From NCBI GenBank assembly GCA_900660155.1, contig CABFPE010000906.1, positions 20,748 through 84,747 on the forward strand: a stretch of 64,000 bases of DNA, written 5' to 3'. Below are positions 1 to 12,002 of the stretch, one piece after another. The translations under genes were made by a program, and so were the position numbers. This DNA comes from Hofstenia miamia (taxonomy: Eukaryota; Xenacoelomorpha; Acoela; Hofsteniidae). Below the pieces are notes generated by a model, which worked only from the letters and a program-made list of their open reading frames with translations, had not been told where the DNA came from and made no database searches. How positions within the stretch are numbered: position 1 is the first letter of the stretch; each line of letters starts with the position of its first letter.

Positions 1-510
1 ACGAGTGAGCTCATTCGCTGAAATGTTGTCAATTTCAACCTGCATCCGCTGCTGCAGATCATCAAGATCTTGCGGCTTGAACACGCGCTTTAAGAATTCC
101 CCAAAACCAGTAGTCTATGTTAGTTAGGTCTGGGGAGCACGGTGGTCATGGCTGGCCTAGTCCTCCAGCGATAGTTCGGTTTTCTGTTAAACGATTCGCA
201 GATAATCACGCATTTGATTAGAATAATGAGGAGGGGCACCGTCCTGTTGCAATATCATAGTTGCTATCTTTCTTCTTCTTAATTCAGGAAAGACATTATT
301 CTGTAGAAGAGCGTTATAATGTTGGCCTATCACTGGTGTTGTAAAGAAGAATGGTTTAAGCTTGAACTTCGCTGATATGCCCATTCACACGCATAGCTTA
401 GAAGAATGCGAAAAGTAGGCAGCATCTGTCCACACAATCTGGTTTACGATATCATCATTGTCTGCCAGCCAATTAACAAACTGTAAGGGACAATCTTATC
501 ATTCTCTGTA

Positions 511-1695
511 AAGTATCTGTCATCTATTTTGGACAACCCTTAATATTTCTATATTTTTGAATTTAACTACAATGAAACTCAAATTTATTAAATATTTCTA
601 TCTTTATCATTGAAAGCAACTTAATGTCGCAATTTCAGCAAATTGATAAAAGCAGAAATAATGCGTCGCGTGTCTATTATAGACACCAAATCGCACATGC
701 TAGACGTAATAATTACTTCTTTCTTTTTCATTTGATGTTGTGTTGTAAAGGAAGTCACATTTTTAACCTTTGACTTCTATGGTGCAAACAAAGAGAGAAT
801 TATGTAATTAGAGACTGGAGCCAGGTTATATTTTCTGCTGAATCAAAAATTGAGCTCTTTCTAACTCGACTTCAGTTTATTCGAAGACAACCAAATGAAA
901 AACTAAGGCCAAAATACATCCAAAAAAGACATTTTCACCATATGTAATGGTTTGAGGAGGTATAAGATTCGATGGAAAAATTTAACTAAAATTGATTAAC
1001 GGGTCAGTCGATTCCCTGAAGTACCAGAATATTCTTGAAGAAGCCCTTCCACAAATTTATACAACTAGATATATATATTGCACTAAGATGGTGCTTCTTG
1101 CCACACATCACGCTCTACAACCAATTTTTTGCAACAGAAAGAGATAAGAATGATAAATGATTGGGCACCTCAGAGTGCTGATCTATCACCAATTGAAAAC
1201 TTGTGGGATCTTCTCAAAGAAAAAGTTATGAAATCGTGACCCACAATGTACTGAAGAGCTATGGGCATTCACTGATAAGGAATTTTATGCAATTCCAAAT
1301 GATTATATCTCAAAGTTATATGAATCTATGCCAAAACGTATTGCAGCTATAATCAAGGCGAAGGGTTACAATTCTAAATATTAACTTTAATTTTTGTGAT
1401 TATTTCTTTGTTACTATAAAATGTGTAGTTGAAAAAAAAGTATTCTCAGTAAACCATTCGTGTATATTAAAATTGTCTGAAATTGTCTAATATATGTGAA
1501 CGTGTTAGAATTTAATAAAACGAATATTTTCTCGTTTTGATATATACCATGGTCAAAACTAAAACATTTTCATGAACTTAATATGACTGCTTTCAATGAT
1601 AAAAAAAGTAATATTGAATAAATTTGATTTTCATTGCAGTTAAATTAAAAAATATAGAAATATTAAGGGTTGTCTAAAATAGATGACCGATACTG
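511..1695 (+). mobile_element. Tc1-like transposon nested in mariner, internal deletion derivative
   Basis: Terminal inverted repeats of about 95-100 bp: the left arm begins AAGTATCTGTCATCTATTTT at 511 and the right arm ends GACCGATACTG at 1,695, each flanked by the TA target duplication (509-510 and 1,696-1,697). The inside matches the plus-strand transposase of copy 2 (19,986-20,900), keeping the part around the DDE motifs, including SADLSPIENLWD near 1,180-1,215. About 430 bp covering the start codon, the DNA-binding domain and the first third of the gene are missing, joined at a short GAC-TT-type microhomology near 770. It is non-autonomous. Insertion into the mariner makes it younger than that element. 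Confidence 0.85.
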
Positions 1696-1882
1696 TAATA
1701 GCCTGTGAACGTTTCAAATGATATGGATACATGCTAAGGTGATCCTTTAAAATCCTTTGTAGAATACCAGTTTCTAAAGCGATGTGAGATGATGAAGCAT
1801 GACTAAGTGGATTAGCAGCTTGCAAGAGATCCAGTTTTTCCTTCAACAAATCTCCATTAGTGATGGTCGCCCACTTCTTGAA

Positions 1883-1884
1883 NA

Positions 1885-1919
<35 letters not shown>

Positions 1920-2223
1920 GCAATCGCAACAAGTGAATTGAGACCAAGAGTGAATTTTCTGTAAATTTCAATTAAATAAAATTAAAAATGGTAAAACATT
2001 TTTTTAGTTACACCACATTTGGCATAGAATTGACCAATTTTCAGCACAACTCTGGTGTAATTTCATAAATCCAGACTTCCTTTATCGCTGTTTTTAACCT
2101 CTTCCAGTAATCTGGGTGCTTTGTTTGCTAGTTTACATTTCATTATATGCCAAAATTTTCTATAGGGTTTAAATCCGGTGAATTACCGGGCCACTGGAGA
2201 AGTTGAATGTTGTTATCAATGAN
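1883..2223 (-). mobile_element. Tc1-like fragment between two N bases, foreign to the mariner
   Basis: About 340 bp that interrupts the mariner. It starts with a (TA)n tract after the N at 1,883 and ends at the N at 2,223. On the minus strand it encodes the C-terminus of a different Tc1-family transposase (NSPDLNPIENFWHIMK, then a charged tail), i.e. the region carrying the catalytic glutamate. The mariner sequence on its two sides overlaps by an identical 35-bp direct repeat (1,848-1,882 and 2,224-2,258). A TSD of that length is not known for Tc1 elements, so a misplaced small contig is at least as likely as a real insertion. Confidence 0.7.
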
Positions 2224-2516
2224 AAATCTCCATTAGTGATGGTCGCCCACTTCTTGAATTATCGTGCAGAGAGTATGTCACTTCAAATTTGTTTATTAAA
2301 CTAATGATAGTTTGCACGGTGAATGGTTTGTTCTTTAGATTGTTTTCACTGCAATAGGCTTGAAGAGTAGCAATTGGTGACAATGAATTTGCATATTAAG
2401 ATCCATGATTATAATTAATGTGTGCAATGAAGTTCCTAATATATATACAAAATATTTAGATAGAACTCATCAAAAGAATATGATTGGTTATTAAAACAAA
2501 CTTATGACCAGCCCTG

Positions 2517-2785
2517 TATATATATATATATATCCCGCTAGGTGCTTTTTAAAACCTCATTATGACAGCATTTCCAAAAATAACTATTTGAAATTTCGCA
2601 GGGTAGTGTCTTTTTATTCGACCTACCCCTATAATAAGTATATTTATCTTTAGGTGAATACTGCAGTAGCAATAGGCAAAAAATAGGTATTTTGGGAAAA
2701 AATGCTATTTCCGATAATGCCTTAGAAATTTCGAACGGTTCTCGCCAAATGTATGGTTTTTGCATTTTCCATAACAAAAAGCGGG

Positions 2786-2842
<57 letters not shown>

Positions 2843-3681
2843 CATAGGTCGGATTTTTAAATAAATAACCAACAAAATTTGGTTTTTTAAGGGAATAATA
2901 TTAACTAAGACTTGCAAGGAATTAGCCGCATTTTGCACATGCCATATTGAAAATCTTAAGCATGGAGATATATATTCTAGACCAGTGTTTTTCACCCTTT
3001 TAATCCAGGATAAAGTTTTTCAAAGAAAAAGCCACAAAGCGCTAATTCAACCAAAAATATTAGCAACATATACTCTGTAATCACTACCTATATGAATGTA
3101 GTAATAGTAATCCCTAACTTAGAGGTATTCAATGCTACAGCATAGACAATCCATATATTTTCGGCAGATAATAAATATTTGTTTCTTAAAAATATTTTTG
3201 TACTGTTAGGTGAAATGAGATTATTTTCCACTATTCAATTGATGATCCTAGTCGTTGAAAAGCGCTGTTTTTTTTATGGCTATTTACCATGGATTTTTAG
3301 GCATTTTACAAGGAATTTATTCAAAGTGCATTTTCAGACAAATCTATGAGAGAATGAAGTTTTACTATTTATGTTTAGGTCGATCAGAATCTTGCAAATA
3401 CTGTAAGTCTTTTCTTATGATATTCTCTGTTAAATATTTAATTCCAATTTTACATTAATATGCTTTTTTATAATCATGAATATATTAATACCAATATTAA
3501 ATATCATCTATATAATAATATATGATAAATATATCACATACTATTCTGGTTGGCTTAGATTTAAGCAAATATAGAAATAATTGCTAGGATCAAATTAGTG
3601 AATATGTTAAAGTTCATTTTTGAAGTAGTTGGGAATGAGAAGTGATTATGTGTAATAAGAAAATCGAAAAATATTTCAAAA
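2517..3681. other. No gene seen; (TA)n tracts
   Basis: AT-rich DNA with (TA)n tracts at 2,517-2,533 and 2,793-2,840. Short reading frames here are not protein-like. A CAGTGTTTTTCACCC string near 2,982 resembles hAT-type termini, but no partner end was found. Confidence 0.6.
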
Positions 3682-5490
3682 GTAATAATAATAATAATAA
3701 TAAAATGACTTTATTTAAAACAATAAAAAACATATTAAAAATTAAAAGAAGAAAAACAAACATTGCAGTGGCATAGAAGAAATTTTTTACATGTGGCTAC
3801 ATGAATTATCATATTCAGTGCTTAAGAATTTTAGCATATGACGCATTAGTTTAGCTTTAAAAAGTCTAGGAGTATCAAAAACAGAGATGTCTGTTTTAAT
3901 GTGCGGCTAATTTGCAAGCCTTGTATCACGATTAAAATAAGATTGCCGAGTCTTTGTTTTCTTAAGATTTGATATTTGAAATAAAGTAATAGAACTTGAT
4001 CGAAGATTAGATCGCAATGGTACATAAAATGAAATGTTACGAAAGATGTCAAAATCATAAATATCATGTAATAATGCATTGAACAACACCATATCTTTAT
4101 ATTGACACAAAAGTGAAATTGAAAGCAAATTTAGAGGAATAAGTCTATGATAATAATTAGAAATTTTGGAACCACTTGGTGCATCTTCCTTGAAAATTTT
4201 CAACGTGATATCTGAAAATGATGTAGACCATACAGGAGACGCATACATCAAGATTGATATAATAATAGTTTTATAAAAAGTGATTTTGGTAGATGTATTC
4301 GTGATATATGGCAAAGAACGACGTAAAAATATAAAAATACGATTGCATTTTACTAGTTTGTGAGATATATGATCAGACCAGGGTAAGTTATTTCTTACAT
4401 AAACATCTAAATCTCGTACTAATGAACTAGGGTAAACATCGATATCATTAGCAAGTTGTTGAAGAGGGTAAATAATATTTCCAAAAATAATCAATTCAAA
4501 TTTGTAAGAATTAAGCTCAATCTTGTTGTCGACAGCCCATTTTAAAAGAGAAAGTTGATCTTTTCGGAGATTTCCAGAATTGCTGCTAAAAAATTTTAAG
4601 TCATCTGCAAAGAGATATACATCTGTGCTAGAACAAGATTCAGGTAGGTCATTAATGAAGCAAAGAAATAGTAAAGGACCAAGAGAGGATCCTTGAAGCA
4701 CTCCACTAGTAACTGGTAAACGGCTATAGACAGGTCCATTGTAATGGAATTCATGAACACGATTTGATAAGTAAGATGTCAGTATGGAAAGAAAATTACC
4801 ACTAATATCAAAATTATTTTGTAGTTTGCCAATAAGTAAATCATGCGGTACTTTATCAAAAGCTTTTCGAAAATCTAAGTAAATAGCTGCTAATGCAATT
4901 CCTGCGTCAAAATCATGATAAAATATTGTCAAAGTAGTAATTGAGTGATTGATGACCGACGCTTGGTAAATCCAAACTGTGTAGAAGTTAGTCTATTTTT
5001 AATTATAGGGAGTAGTTCATTAAAAATCAGTTTTTCAAATAAAAGTGAAATTTGTGGAAAAATACTAATTCCACGGAAATTTTTAACATCATTTTTTGAA
5101 TCTTTTTTGCAATGGTAAAAATTTTGCCACTTCCAATCTTGAGGGAATTCACCAAGTTCAATGCAATAATTAAAATGATTAAGAATATGAGGTGAAAGGG
5201 AATTGGCATATGTCTTAATGAATGAAGAGGGAAGATAATCTAATTCACAACCATGCCAAGTAGAGTCTTTTATTAATTCAATAATTTTATCAAAGAATTA
5301 TAGATAGTTGGAGATTTTATCTGTAATAATGTACTAGTAGGAATTCAAAACGGCAGGTTTATTAAAACTTTGTTATCTGAGAGGAGAAAAAATTTGTAAT
5401 TCATTTAAAAAACTCCACTTTTCTCTGCTGTTATTAATATCTTTAATGAAAAATCAAGAAAGTATAAACTGACTAAAAGTTAAAACAGGG
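3682..5490 (-). mobile_element. CR1/Jockey-like LINE, 5'-truncated, reverse transcriptase and 3' tail
   Basis: Non-LTR retrotransposon on the minus strand. The 4,932-3,907 frame (341 codons) holds RT motif A (YLDFRKAFDKVPHDLL), motif B (SGVLQGSSLGPLLFL), motif C (YLFADDLKFF) and the thumb/connection region (LPWSDHISHKLVKCNRI). Upstream, in the adjacent frame, are the finger segments GEFPQDWKW and NELLPIIKNRLTSTQFGF, so there is a frameshift near 4,930. Similarity fades near 5,490; the endonuclease and ORF1 are missing. The 3' end carries a (TTA)n tail at 3,682-3,702 after an AATAAAGTCATT-like string, as in many CR1/Jockey relatives. Inactive: truncated, frameshifted, with stops in the N-terminal part. 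Exact clade uncertain. Confidence 0.85.
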
Positions 5491-6377
5491 AATGATTTTT
5501 TTATTATTAATTCTTGATTCTACATTGAAATGAATTTTGAGATATATAATTTCATATTCAGTTACAGTAGAGTAAAATGCGTTCGTCATAAGTTACCCGG
5601 CTTCCTACGATACTAGGAAAGTATTTAGGAAATTATTCTTAAGTGCTTGTTTTTCTATTTGAAATATATTGTAAGAAAATACCAAAGAGGAGAACAAAAT
5701 TCTGAAAAATCCCCAAACAATAGTGGTACAAACTGAAATTAGTTAACTTGGAAGATATTCATTAAATAAAATTTTTACTACAATTCATTTAATAATATTG
5801 TATTGCAGAGGGATATTCGAAAAAACTGGCTTAAGTAGCATGTTTCTGACAAAAAAATATCTTAGGAAAGATGTGTTTATAACCTTTTCAATATAAATCG
5901 ATAGAACTCAAAATATACTATACTATTACTTGTGCAAAGATATATTTGGTTTGAATGTTTGCGATCTAATGCATTGCTGATCAAACAGGTATTTTGCTAG
6001 GAATTTGCTTTTCTTGATTGTATCTATAATATTCAAGTTCCTGCAAAATTATTTAGTTTATAATATGTACAAATACGAGTATTAATTTATTTTATTCTCC
6101 GAAGTCAGCAAAGCTTCAGCTCCGAGACCTCTTCTGAGAACGTTTTATGCAAAGATGTGAACAAGTAAATTCGTGCTCGAAACATGCTATTTGTTTAAGC
6201 CCAAATGTTGATCCTCATTGACTTTTTATTAATTTTTGTATTTAGTGACAATTTGACTATAAAACCATTAAAAAAAATTTATATATACAAGTATATAATT
6301 TACTGCAATTATAAATGTAATAATTATCACATTTAAAATAGCACTAAATAGCGCATTATAATAAGTCGATATATACG

Positions 6378-6416
<39 letters not shown>

Positions 6417-6531
6417 GCATTTTAATATTTTTATAAGTCTGTAAATAGATTGATTGAAATTGTTTCTGAAAATTTTGTTGATATTTATGTTGCCTGCGTT
6501 TTTCAAGTTGTAAATTATAAATTTATTTTAG
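5491..6531. other. No gene seen; (TA)n tract
   Basis: AT-rich sequence with a (TA)n tract at about 6,379-6,414. A 42-nt exon-like stretch ending at a GTAAGA near 5,670 is open but not convincing. If the micro-exons that follow are real, this is their upstream region or an intron. Confidence 0.5.
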
Positions 6532-6561
6532 ATGTCCAAAGCAAAGGCAAAAGTTGACGAG
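6532..6561 (+). CDS. Candidate micro-exon a (30 nt), MSKAKAKVDE
   Basis: Thirty bases between a TTTATTTTAG acceptor and a GTAATA donor, in phase 0 at both ends. It reads MSKAKAKVDE. The ATG lies directly after the acceptor, so this could be the first coding exon after a 5' UTR or trans-splice site, or an internal exon with a Met. It is the first of several short symmetric exons on this strand whose peptides are acidic. No known family is recognised. The codon content is less AT-rich than the surroundings. Each single micro-exon could be chance; the case rests on the series. Confidence 0.42.
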
Positions 6562-7063
6562 GTAATATATTTCATAACAATGATTCACTACGTATATAGA
6601 TATTGAAATTGCAAAGAAGATAATGTTTCTATGCAAAGTAAACCGAATCAAAAAAAAATCTTAAGAAATGTAGCTCATTATCGTTATACATTTAAGCATC
6701 AGAACACCAATGCATTGATAGCAATAAAATGTAGTGGTAAGAACCTGTTTATTATTATTGCCGTTCTTTATTGCAGTGGAATATTATCTCCCAAAGACAC
6801 AAGATCATGCATCGTAGTCCATGTCTTCCCCTATGTAAAAAAATTACACTAACGTTTTGCCCATGCGATCAATGATTAAAATGGAGACATTTTGGTTGTA
6901 ATGATACGCCATTGTCTACCAGAAATTTAATAGAGTTGGGTGATTGTGCGAAAGCAGAACATTTGAGTGCAGTTTTAAATAACTTTGGGGTTGGGAGCAT
7001 CATAATTTATGAGGTTGTGCTATTGGTATAAATTTAGTATGATCTACGTAATCGAATATTTAG

Positions 7064-7093
7064 GAAGAAAATGTTAATGAAGTTGAAAATGAA
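7064..7093 (+). CDS. Candidate micro-exon b (30 nt), EENVNEVENE
   Basis: Thirty bases bounded by a CGAATATTTAG acceptor and a perfect GTAAGT donor, phase 0 to phase 0. It encodes EENVNEVENE, with five Glu in ten residues. It lies about 500 bp after micro-exon a. Of the series it has the best donor and the clearest acidic bias. Product unknown. Confidence 0.45.
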
Positions 7094-7905
7094 GTAAGTT
7101 TTAAATACTCTTCATTTTTATTAAAGTAGTAAATTTTCTATATCTAAACAGATTCGTTAAGTCGATAAAATATACCGATGAACACCATCTTACTGTCAAA
7201 ATTTTGAGATTGATTTAAATAATAGCTAAAAACCGCACTGCAGTCTATTTAGATTAGACTGCTTTTATTCTCTATACAAATCATGTATCACTCCTATAAG
7301 GAAACTTTTTATTATATCTCAATAAATTTAAATCTTAGTGCTAAGACTAAAAGTGCAAACAACTGAAAAATGTTTCTTTCATAGAAAAAAGATCAGAACA
7401 CACCCAGTTGTCTACAGATTGTACCATTTGAGAAGTTATTTTGAATTCTAAGGAGTATATGAGGCAAATTGGCCTGCTAATACAAGAAAACAACTCATTC
7501 GTAGGATCAAGAAATACATCGTGGAAAGAAAAGGATATAATCATAAAAGTGTTGATAAATTGGAAGGAAGGATTGACCAAGCTGATCGAGTACGGATTAG
7601 ATAGCTTATTGTAATCACACATTAATCATTTAATCCAAAAACTTGATTTCTATTAATAAAATAAACAGAAATATTTTAGTAAATATGGAGTGCCATTTTT
7701 AACCAGTGTTAAAATAAACCTTATTAATACAATGTGACAACCAGCAGTAATGTACTTAAGAAATACCGACTTCAGTCTTTGACTCATTATGTGAATTGAT
7801 AAATTTGCTAAATTAGGGTGATATTACAATGAATAGAAGAGACATTACTATTTTATTTCATATAGGTTATGAACAAACAGAAACATCTCACAGCTGTTAA
7901 TTTAG

Positions 7906-7926
7906 GTGGATGAGGAAGAAATTGTG
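7906..7926 (+). CDS. Candidate micro-exon c (21 nt), VDEEEIV
   Basis: Twenty-one bases between a TTAATTTAG acceptor and a GTATAT donor, phase 0 at both ends, encoding VDEEEIV. Composition and phase match micro-exons a, b and e. Product unknown. Confidence 0.4.
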
Positions 7927-8448
7927 GTATATATGTATATGTATATCTAATTTCTTATTAATCCTTCTATGCAACGTCAAATGAGAACGAATACCTATTT
8001 ACAACAGTCTACATCAATAGACTAGATTATTACAATACATGATAAATATACACGCTTTTTTTCAAAAAAGCCATGCAAATATACCACCTTTAAATTTACT
8101 TCAAATTAATTGTAGGATGAATTAATGCACAAGTAGTAATTTTCTTAGTAATAATTGACAGGATTCCAATTTTTATATATTAATTTTATGTAGATGCTAA
8201 ATCCATGGTAATAAAGTTGCCATATTTCGATATAGTTCCAACGTAGTGTATGCATCAAAGCTAACAGATTTTCTGTATCATTTTATGAATTAAGATGGTG
8301 TTGAGAGTTTTTACATTGGCGTGTTAAAGTGAAAACCTAAAATAAGTCGAATTTAAAATTTGTAACAAATTACATAAATAATCAATTATGTCTATAACAA
8401 ACTGTAAAAATATTTAAAATTATTTTCAATTAATTAAGAAATATTTAG

Positions 8449-8472
8449 CTGCAAGGAACTAATGAAGTTGTA
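8449..8472 (+). CDS. Candidate micro-exon d (24 nt), LQGTNEVV
   Basis: Twenty-four bases between an AAATATTTAG acceptor and a perfect GTAAGT donor, phase 0, encoding LQGTNEVV. Less acidic than its neighbours and so less certain, but length, phase and splice signals are the same kind. Confidence 0.3.
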
Positions 8473-8613
8473 GTAAGTAACTAACATTGGTACTATGATC
8501 TATAACGTTGAACAATGTATGCATTAAATCAAACCACAAATGTATAAATAATTTTGAATGCATATCATTTCAAGTTTTGTGCTTATGATGTTTACGTTAT
8601 GTTTCAGTATTAC

Positions 8614-8614
<1 letters not shown>

Positions 8615-8664
<50 letters not shown>
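8615..8664. repeat. (TTA)n microsatellite
   Basis: About 17 uninterrupted TTA units in plus orientation. A plus-strand frame across it reads poly-Tyr and is not a gene. Confidence 0.95.
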
Positions 8665-8665
<1 letters not shown>

Positions 8666-9889
8666 TTATTAGACTTATATATGAAAATCTATTTTTTTTC
8701 TATTTCCATTCCATTTCCACAACAATTTTAAAAAAGCCATATTTTTCCATTATTATCAATGTCTTCTTTCCATAACTCTTATAGTTAAAGATTAAGGTTC
8801 TACAAAAACCAGAATTTTAATAGTTTCAGTCACTCTCCATTATATTTGGAACCATTTCATTCACATGACGTTTTCTGGAGCGCTAGTTCTATTGGTCCAA
8901 AAGTTAACTACTATAAATCAAAATTGGGAACATTATGAGTAAGATTCTAATTCCGTGGTTGGTTTCATCATTTTTCACCCCAGTCTTCTGTTAGTCTCAG
9001 TTTCATTGGACTGAGACCGGTAAGTCCCATTGAACAAAATAGGACCCTACTAGTGGTTCTTCAAATTAACTATAATGTGAGCAGAAATTACAATTAAGTT
9101 CAGAAGGATTCAGGTTTACTTGAAACTGTTAAGTTACAAAATAGAATTTTGTAAAGCTTTGGATCGTAATAGCCTCAGCCAAAGCTATTTCAATTTATAT
9201 CTAGTAATTATTTCAGTTCACTCTTGTTCAGAATGAAATTTAAACTAAATAATTTAAAGATATATACATGGCCAAGATATATGAAAAGATTCATGTAGAA
9301 AACTAATATGCATCATACACTTCTGTAGATAATTATATTAATTGCCTTGTGATTAAATATTAAAAATGTATGTATGCACATACAGGGTTGGAACAAGAAT
9401 TGGTAGTGAATGTTAGATGTCACAAATTGGTCCAGTCTATCAAATATCTGAAATTCCCACAATAACGGATCGAAACGAGAATTGCTTTCACTATGCCAAT
9501 TTCCTTTGAAATTACCCAAATTTTGTTATTTTATGCGTTTTGCTTGTATGACTCAGAATAGTATTGGTTATTCTAGTGCATTTTGTGTTTATTCTAAAAA
9601 AATTATTGACATTTGAATAAATTTTTAGGTGTTTTGACTTGTCAATAGGGTTTAGTATAATAATAAAAGTAATGTAAAATATTTATTAAAACTATGCTCT
9701 ACAGTGATATTGTAGGACTATATATAAATACAAAAACCCCTGGCTTTGACTTGTTAGTTTGTCGTGATCGACATGTTAGTTTACCTTGCGTTTACCTCAT
9801 CTTCTTTCTTTTCCAGTATGATTCCGCATTTAAATGTTCGAAAAATTTACAGGACAACCGAAGAAATGGGGGCGGATGAGGTGTAGTCT
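8665..9889. other. No gene seen; MITE-like fragment and a small hairpin
   Basis: Near 8,700-8,730 a TTCCATTCCATTTCC string matches the CAGGGTTGC-ended MITE family seen at 11,700 and 48,637. At 8,994-9,017 there is an inverted repeat GTCTCAGT / ACTGAGAC. Otherwise featureless AT-rich DNA that would be intron if the micro-exon series is one gene. Confidence 0.5.
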
Positions 9890-11700
9890 AATTCTTGTAG
9901 GCTGTGCAGTTTTCTCATCATTGCAAAACAGTATTTTCCTATTAGATTTCGACAATAATTGAGTTTATTTTTGTGTTCTTGCATTCAAGCGAGATCGTCG
10001 TCCTCACTGTAGAATAGTTATTTGGTAGAGGAGTTAGATGTCTCCGATTCCTACTGATCACTCGATCATCAACTTTGACTAGGTAAGACCGTGAGATATA
10101 ACTTTTGCCAATCTCAAGCCATGGTTACAAAGTGTTGATATTCTGACATTCATGCCCTTCTCCAATAAACTTAGAAACATTTTTGTTTCATTTGGTATAT
10201 TTTTTCTGCCTTCTTGAAGTGGTGTAAAGGAGGGATTTTGAAACGCAGTATTTTTTTCATTCATTAATGTGTGTGAGCAAAGACTTCGGTGTAAAACAAA
10301 TGAGCAGGGGAAAATTCTGAGAGCGTTAGAGGAGTATTGTTATAGTTAGGATAGCTGTTCTGACGTCACTTGTGTTTATGTATAACTGCTTGAAGATTTT
10401 TACTCTGGATGCTGCTTGTCCATTTGACTGCGGATACCGTAGACTACTGTTTATTATTTTTATTCCAAGCTTTTTTGCAAACAGTTCTGAATGGGTTATA
10501 GTCAGCAACTACTATAATCCGTGGAAACCCATGTGTAGAGTATATGCCCCTCATTTTGTCAATGACAATGACTGACTGCTTACCTCGCATTTCCCTGAGC
10601 GATTAAATACCTCGAGAAGTAATCGACACACATCACTTAGAATCAATTTCTGCGATTTCCAGTGCAATTTTGTCAAATGACAATGTTGGCCTTTCATGAT
10701 TGCTTAACGGCTGTTTTCCAAGCTTTGTAATATGCACAGTGCATTTACTACAACATAGTACAAATCTTTCTATATCGGGTGCCATCCTTATCCAGAAGAT
10801 GAACTACCTAGCAAAATTTTGTTTTTGTGATGCTCATGTGAGCTTGGTGTAAATCCTTTAATATGTCATTTCTGCATGGTTTTGGAATGAAAATTCTGTC
10901 GTCGCGCATGATAATTTCATTTTGCATGTGGAGTTCAATTTTAATTTTTTCTAACTGCTTAAGCTCTTCTCTTTGAATGCAATTTCTCATGGACCAGCTA
11001 CTTTCAATAAATTTTGTCAATTGCTTTGAATCAACGTTGATAGAAGACGTTTCCCGGATGCATTGTTCATAAATTATTTTACTATTTAATGCATAACGGC
11101 GACTGAAAGTTTTTTCCGTGGAGTTTTTAATAGTATTGAGTAAACTCAGTGTATCGGCTAGTAGTAATTCCTACTTGGGTTTATACGCGATTGTCAGTGC
11201 TGGATATTTTTGCAACATCACAAAGTGTCTTTGTACAAGTGGTGGGCAAATCGATAAGTATATTGATGACAATGCATGCATCTGTATTATAATATTACAA
11301 GTAATTCCTTTTGTATTCACGCGTAATTTGTTTTATTTCATTTGCAGTCATAGATTTTGCAGCGTATGCCACGGATTCACCATCCTGGAGTAAACATGCA
11401 CCGAGTGCTTAGCACGTTTGCAGAGTAACCGGTTTCTGTTTATCGAAATGACGAAGTATTGGCTCCGTTGTTAAATGTCCAATGATTTTTTTCAGTGTTT
11501 CTTCATGTTGCATGTTCCAAGCAAAGTCAACTTTTTTTTCCAACAATTGTCGCAAAGGCGTAGTGATTTTTGCATAGGGTGGAATGAATCCTGACAGATA
11601 ATTTTACATTCCTAATAACCGCTGTAAGGCCTTCTTGTCATTCGACGTTCCATATTTTTTGATAACTTCTATCTTTTGAGGGTCACAAAGGAAACCATTT
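9890..11700 (-). mobile_element. Ty3/Gypsy LTR retrotransposon fossil (pol fragment)
   Basis: Degraded retroelement on the minus strand. Recognisable parts, in coding order from right to left, are a reverse transcriptase/RNase H region (about 11,700-11,050), the integrase N-terminal region (about 11,020-10,680), and the integrase catalytic core with a YPQSNGQA signature near 10,430, followed by a C-terminal stretch to about 9,890. gag, protease and most of RT are absent and no LTRs are seen. It carries many interruptions (of the order of ten) and looks old. It lies between candidate micro-exons d and e. Confidence 0.8.
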
Positions 11701-11832
11701 CAATGTTTGAAATTGAATTTCTATAGCTTTCCATTAAATTTCTCTTCCATAAAATGATTTCTATTTCATTTCAATTTGCATTTCCGCAATCCGGAAATGG
11801 AATGGAAATGTACATTTCCATATGCAACCCTG
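11700..11832 (-). mobile_element. MITE of a CAGGGTTGC-ended family, partial
   Basis: The reverse complement starts CAGGGTTGCATATGGAAAT at 11,832 and continues through TTCCATTCCATTTCCGG into about 100 bp that match 48,637-48,740 closely. A CAGGG... terminus fits hAT-type elements. No coding capacity. The inner end, near 11,700, abuts the Gypsy fossil. Confidence 0.65.
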
Positions 11833-11972
11833 ATTATTATGTATGTGAACATACAATTTATTCAAAACATATTTACTAATAACCAAGTCGACCTTACACT
11901 AACCAAGGTAACCTTTATAGTACAAATATGTTTGAAACTTAGATTCCAAAAAATTATATTTTATCATTTTAG

Positions 11973-12002
11973 GTTGATGACAGTGACGGTAGTAATGAAT
12001 TG
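11973..12002 (+). CDS. Candidate micro-exon e (30 nt), VDDSDGSNEL
   Basis: Thirty bases after an ATCATTTTAG acceptor and before a GTAAAT donor, phase 0, encoding VDDSDGSNEL. It is more GC-rich than its flanks and acidic, like micro-exons a-c. A 3.5-kb gap to micro-exon d is partly filled by the Gypsy fossil and a MITE, which would have inserted into an intron. Product unknown. Confidence 0.42.

Larger units (their letters stand above)
1..2516 (-). mobile_element. Mariner-like DNA transposon, copy 1, interrupted by two inserts
   Basis: IS630/Tc1/mariner superfamily element on the minus strand, entering from beyond the left edge. Its right terminus ends CTTATGACCAGCCCTG at 2,516 and is followed by TA and a (TA)n tract; the same terminus in inverted orientation starts copy 2 at 18,974. 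Reading right to left, 2,516-2,224 and 1,882-1,696 encode an N-terminal helix-turn-helix region (SRSGRPSL, then HIALETGILQRILKDHL). The catalytic part lies left of the nested Tc1 element: a first-aspartate motif IVWTDAAYF near 430-470 and QQDGAPPHY in the 384-187 reading frame, followed by a degenerate SPDLT..DYWFWG block. The frame is broken several times, so it cannot make transposase. Interruptions are the Tc1-like element at 511-1,695 and the insert at 1,883-2,223. Confidence 0.85.

Noticed and set aside
2789-2995. Frames ending in Ile-Tyr repeats, also at 17,350, 50,157 and 53,872
   Set aside because: Translations of (TA)n microsatellites.
8984-9019. 36-nt exon-like stretch between a CACCCCAG acceptor and a GTAAGT donor
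   Set aside because: Its peptide (SSVSLSFIGLRP) is unlike the acidic micro-exons, and the stretch is mostly an inverted repeat (GTCTCAGT/ACTGAGAC), so it is more likely repeat DNA.
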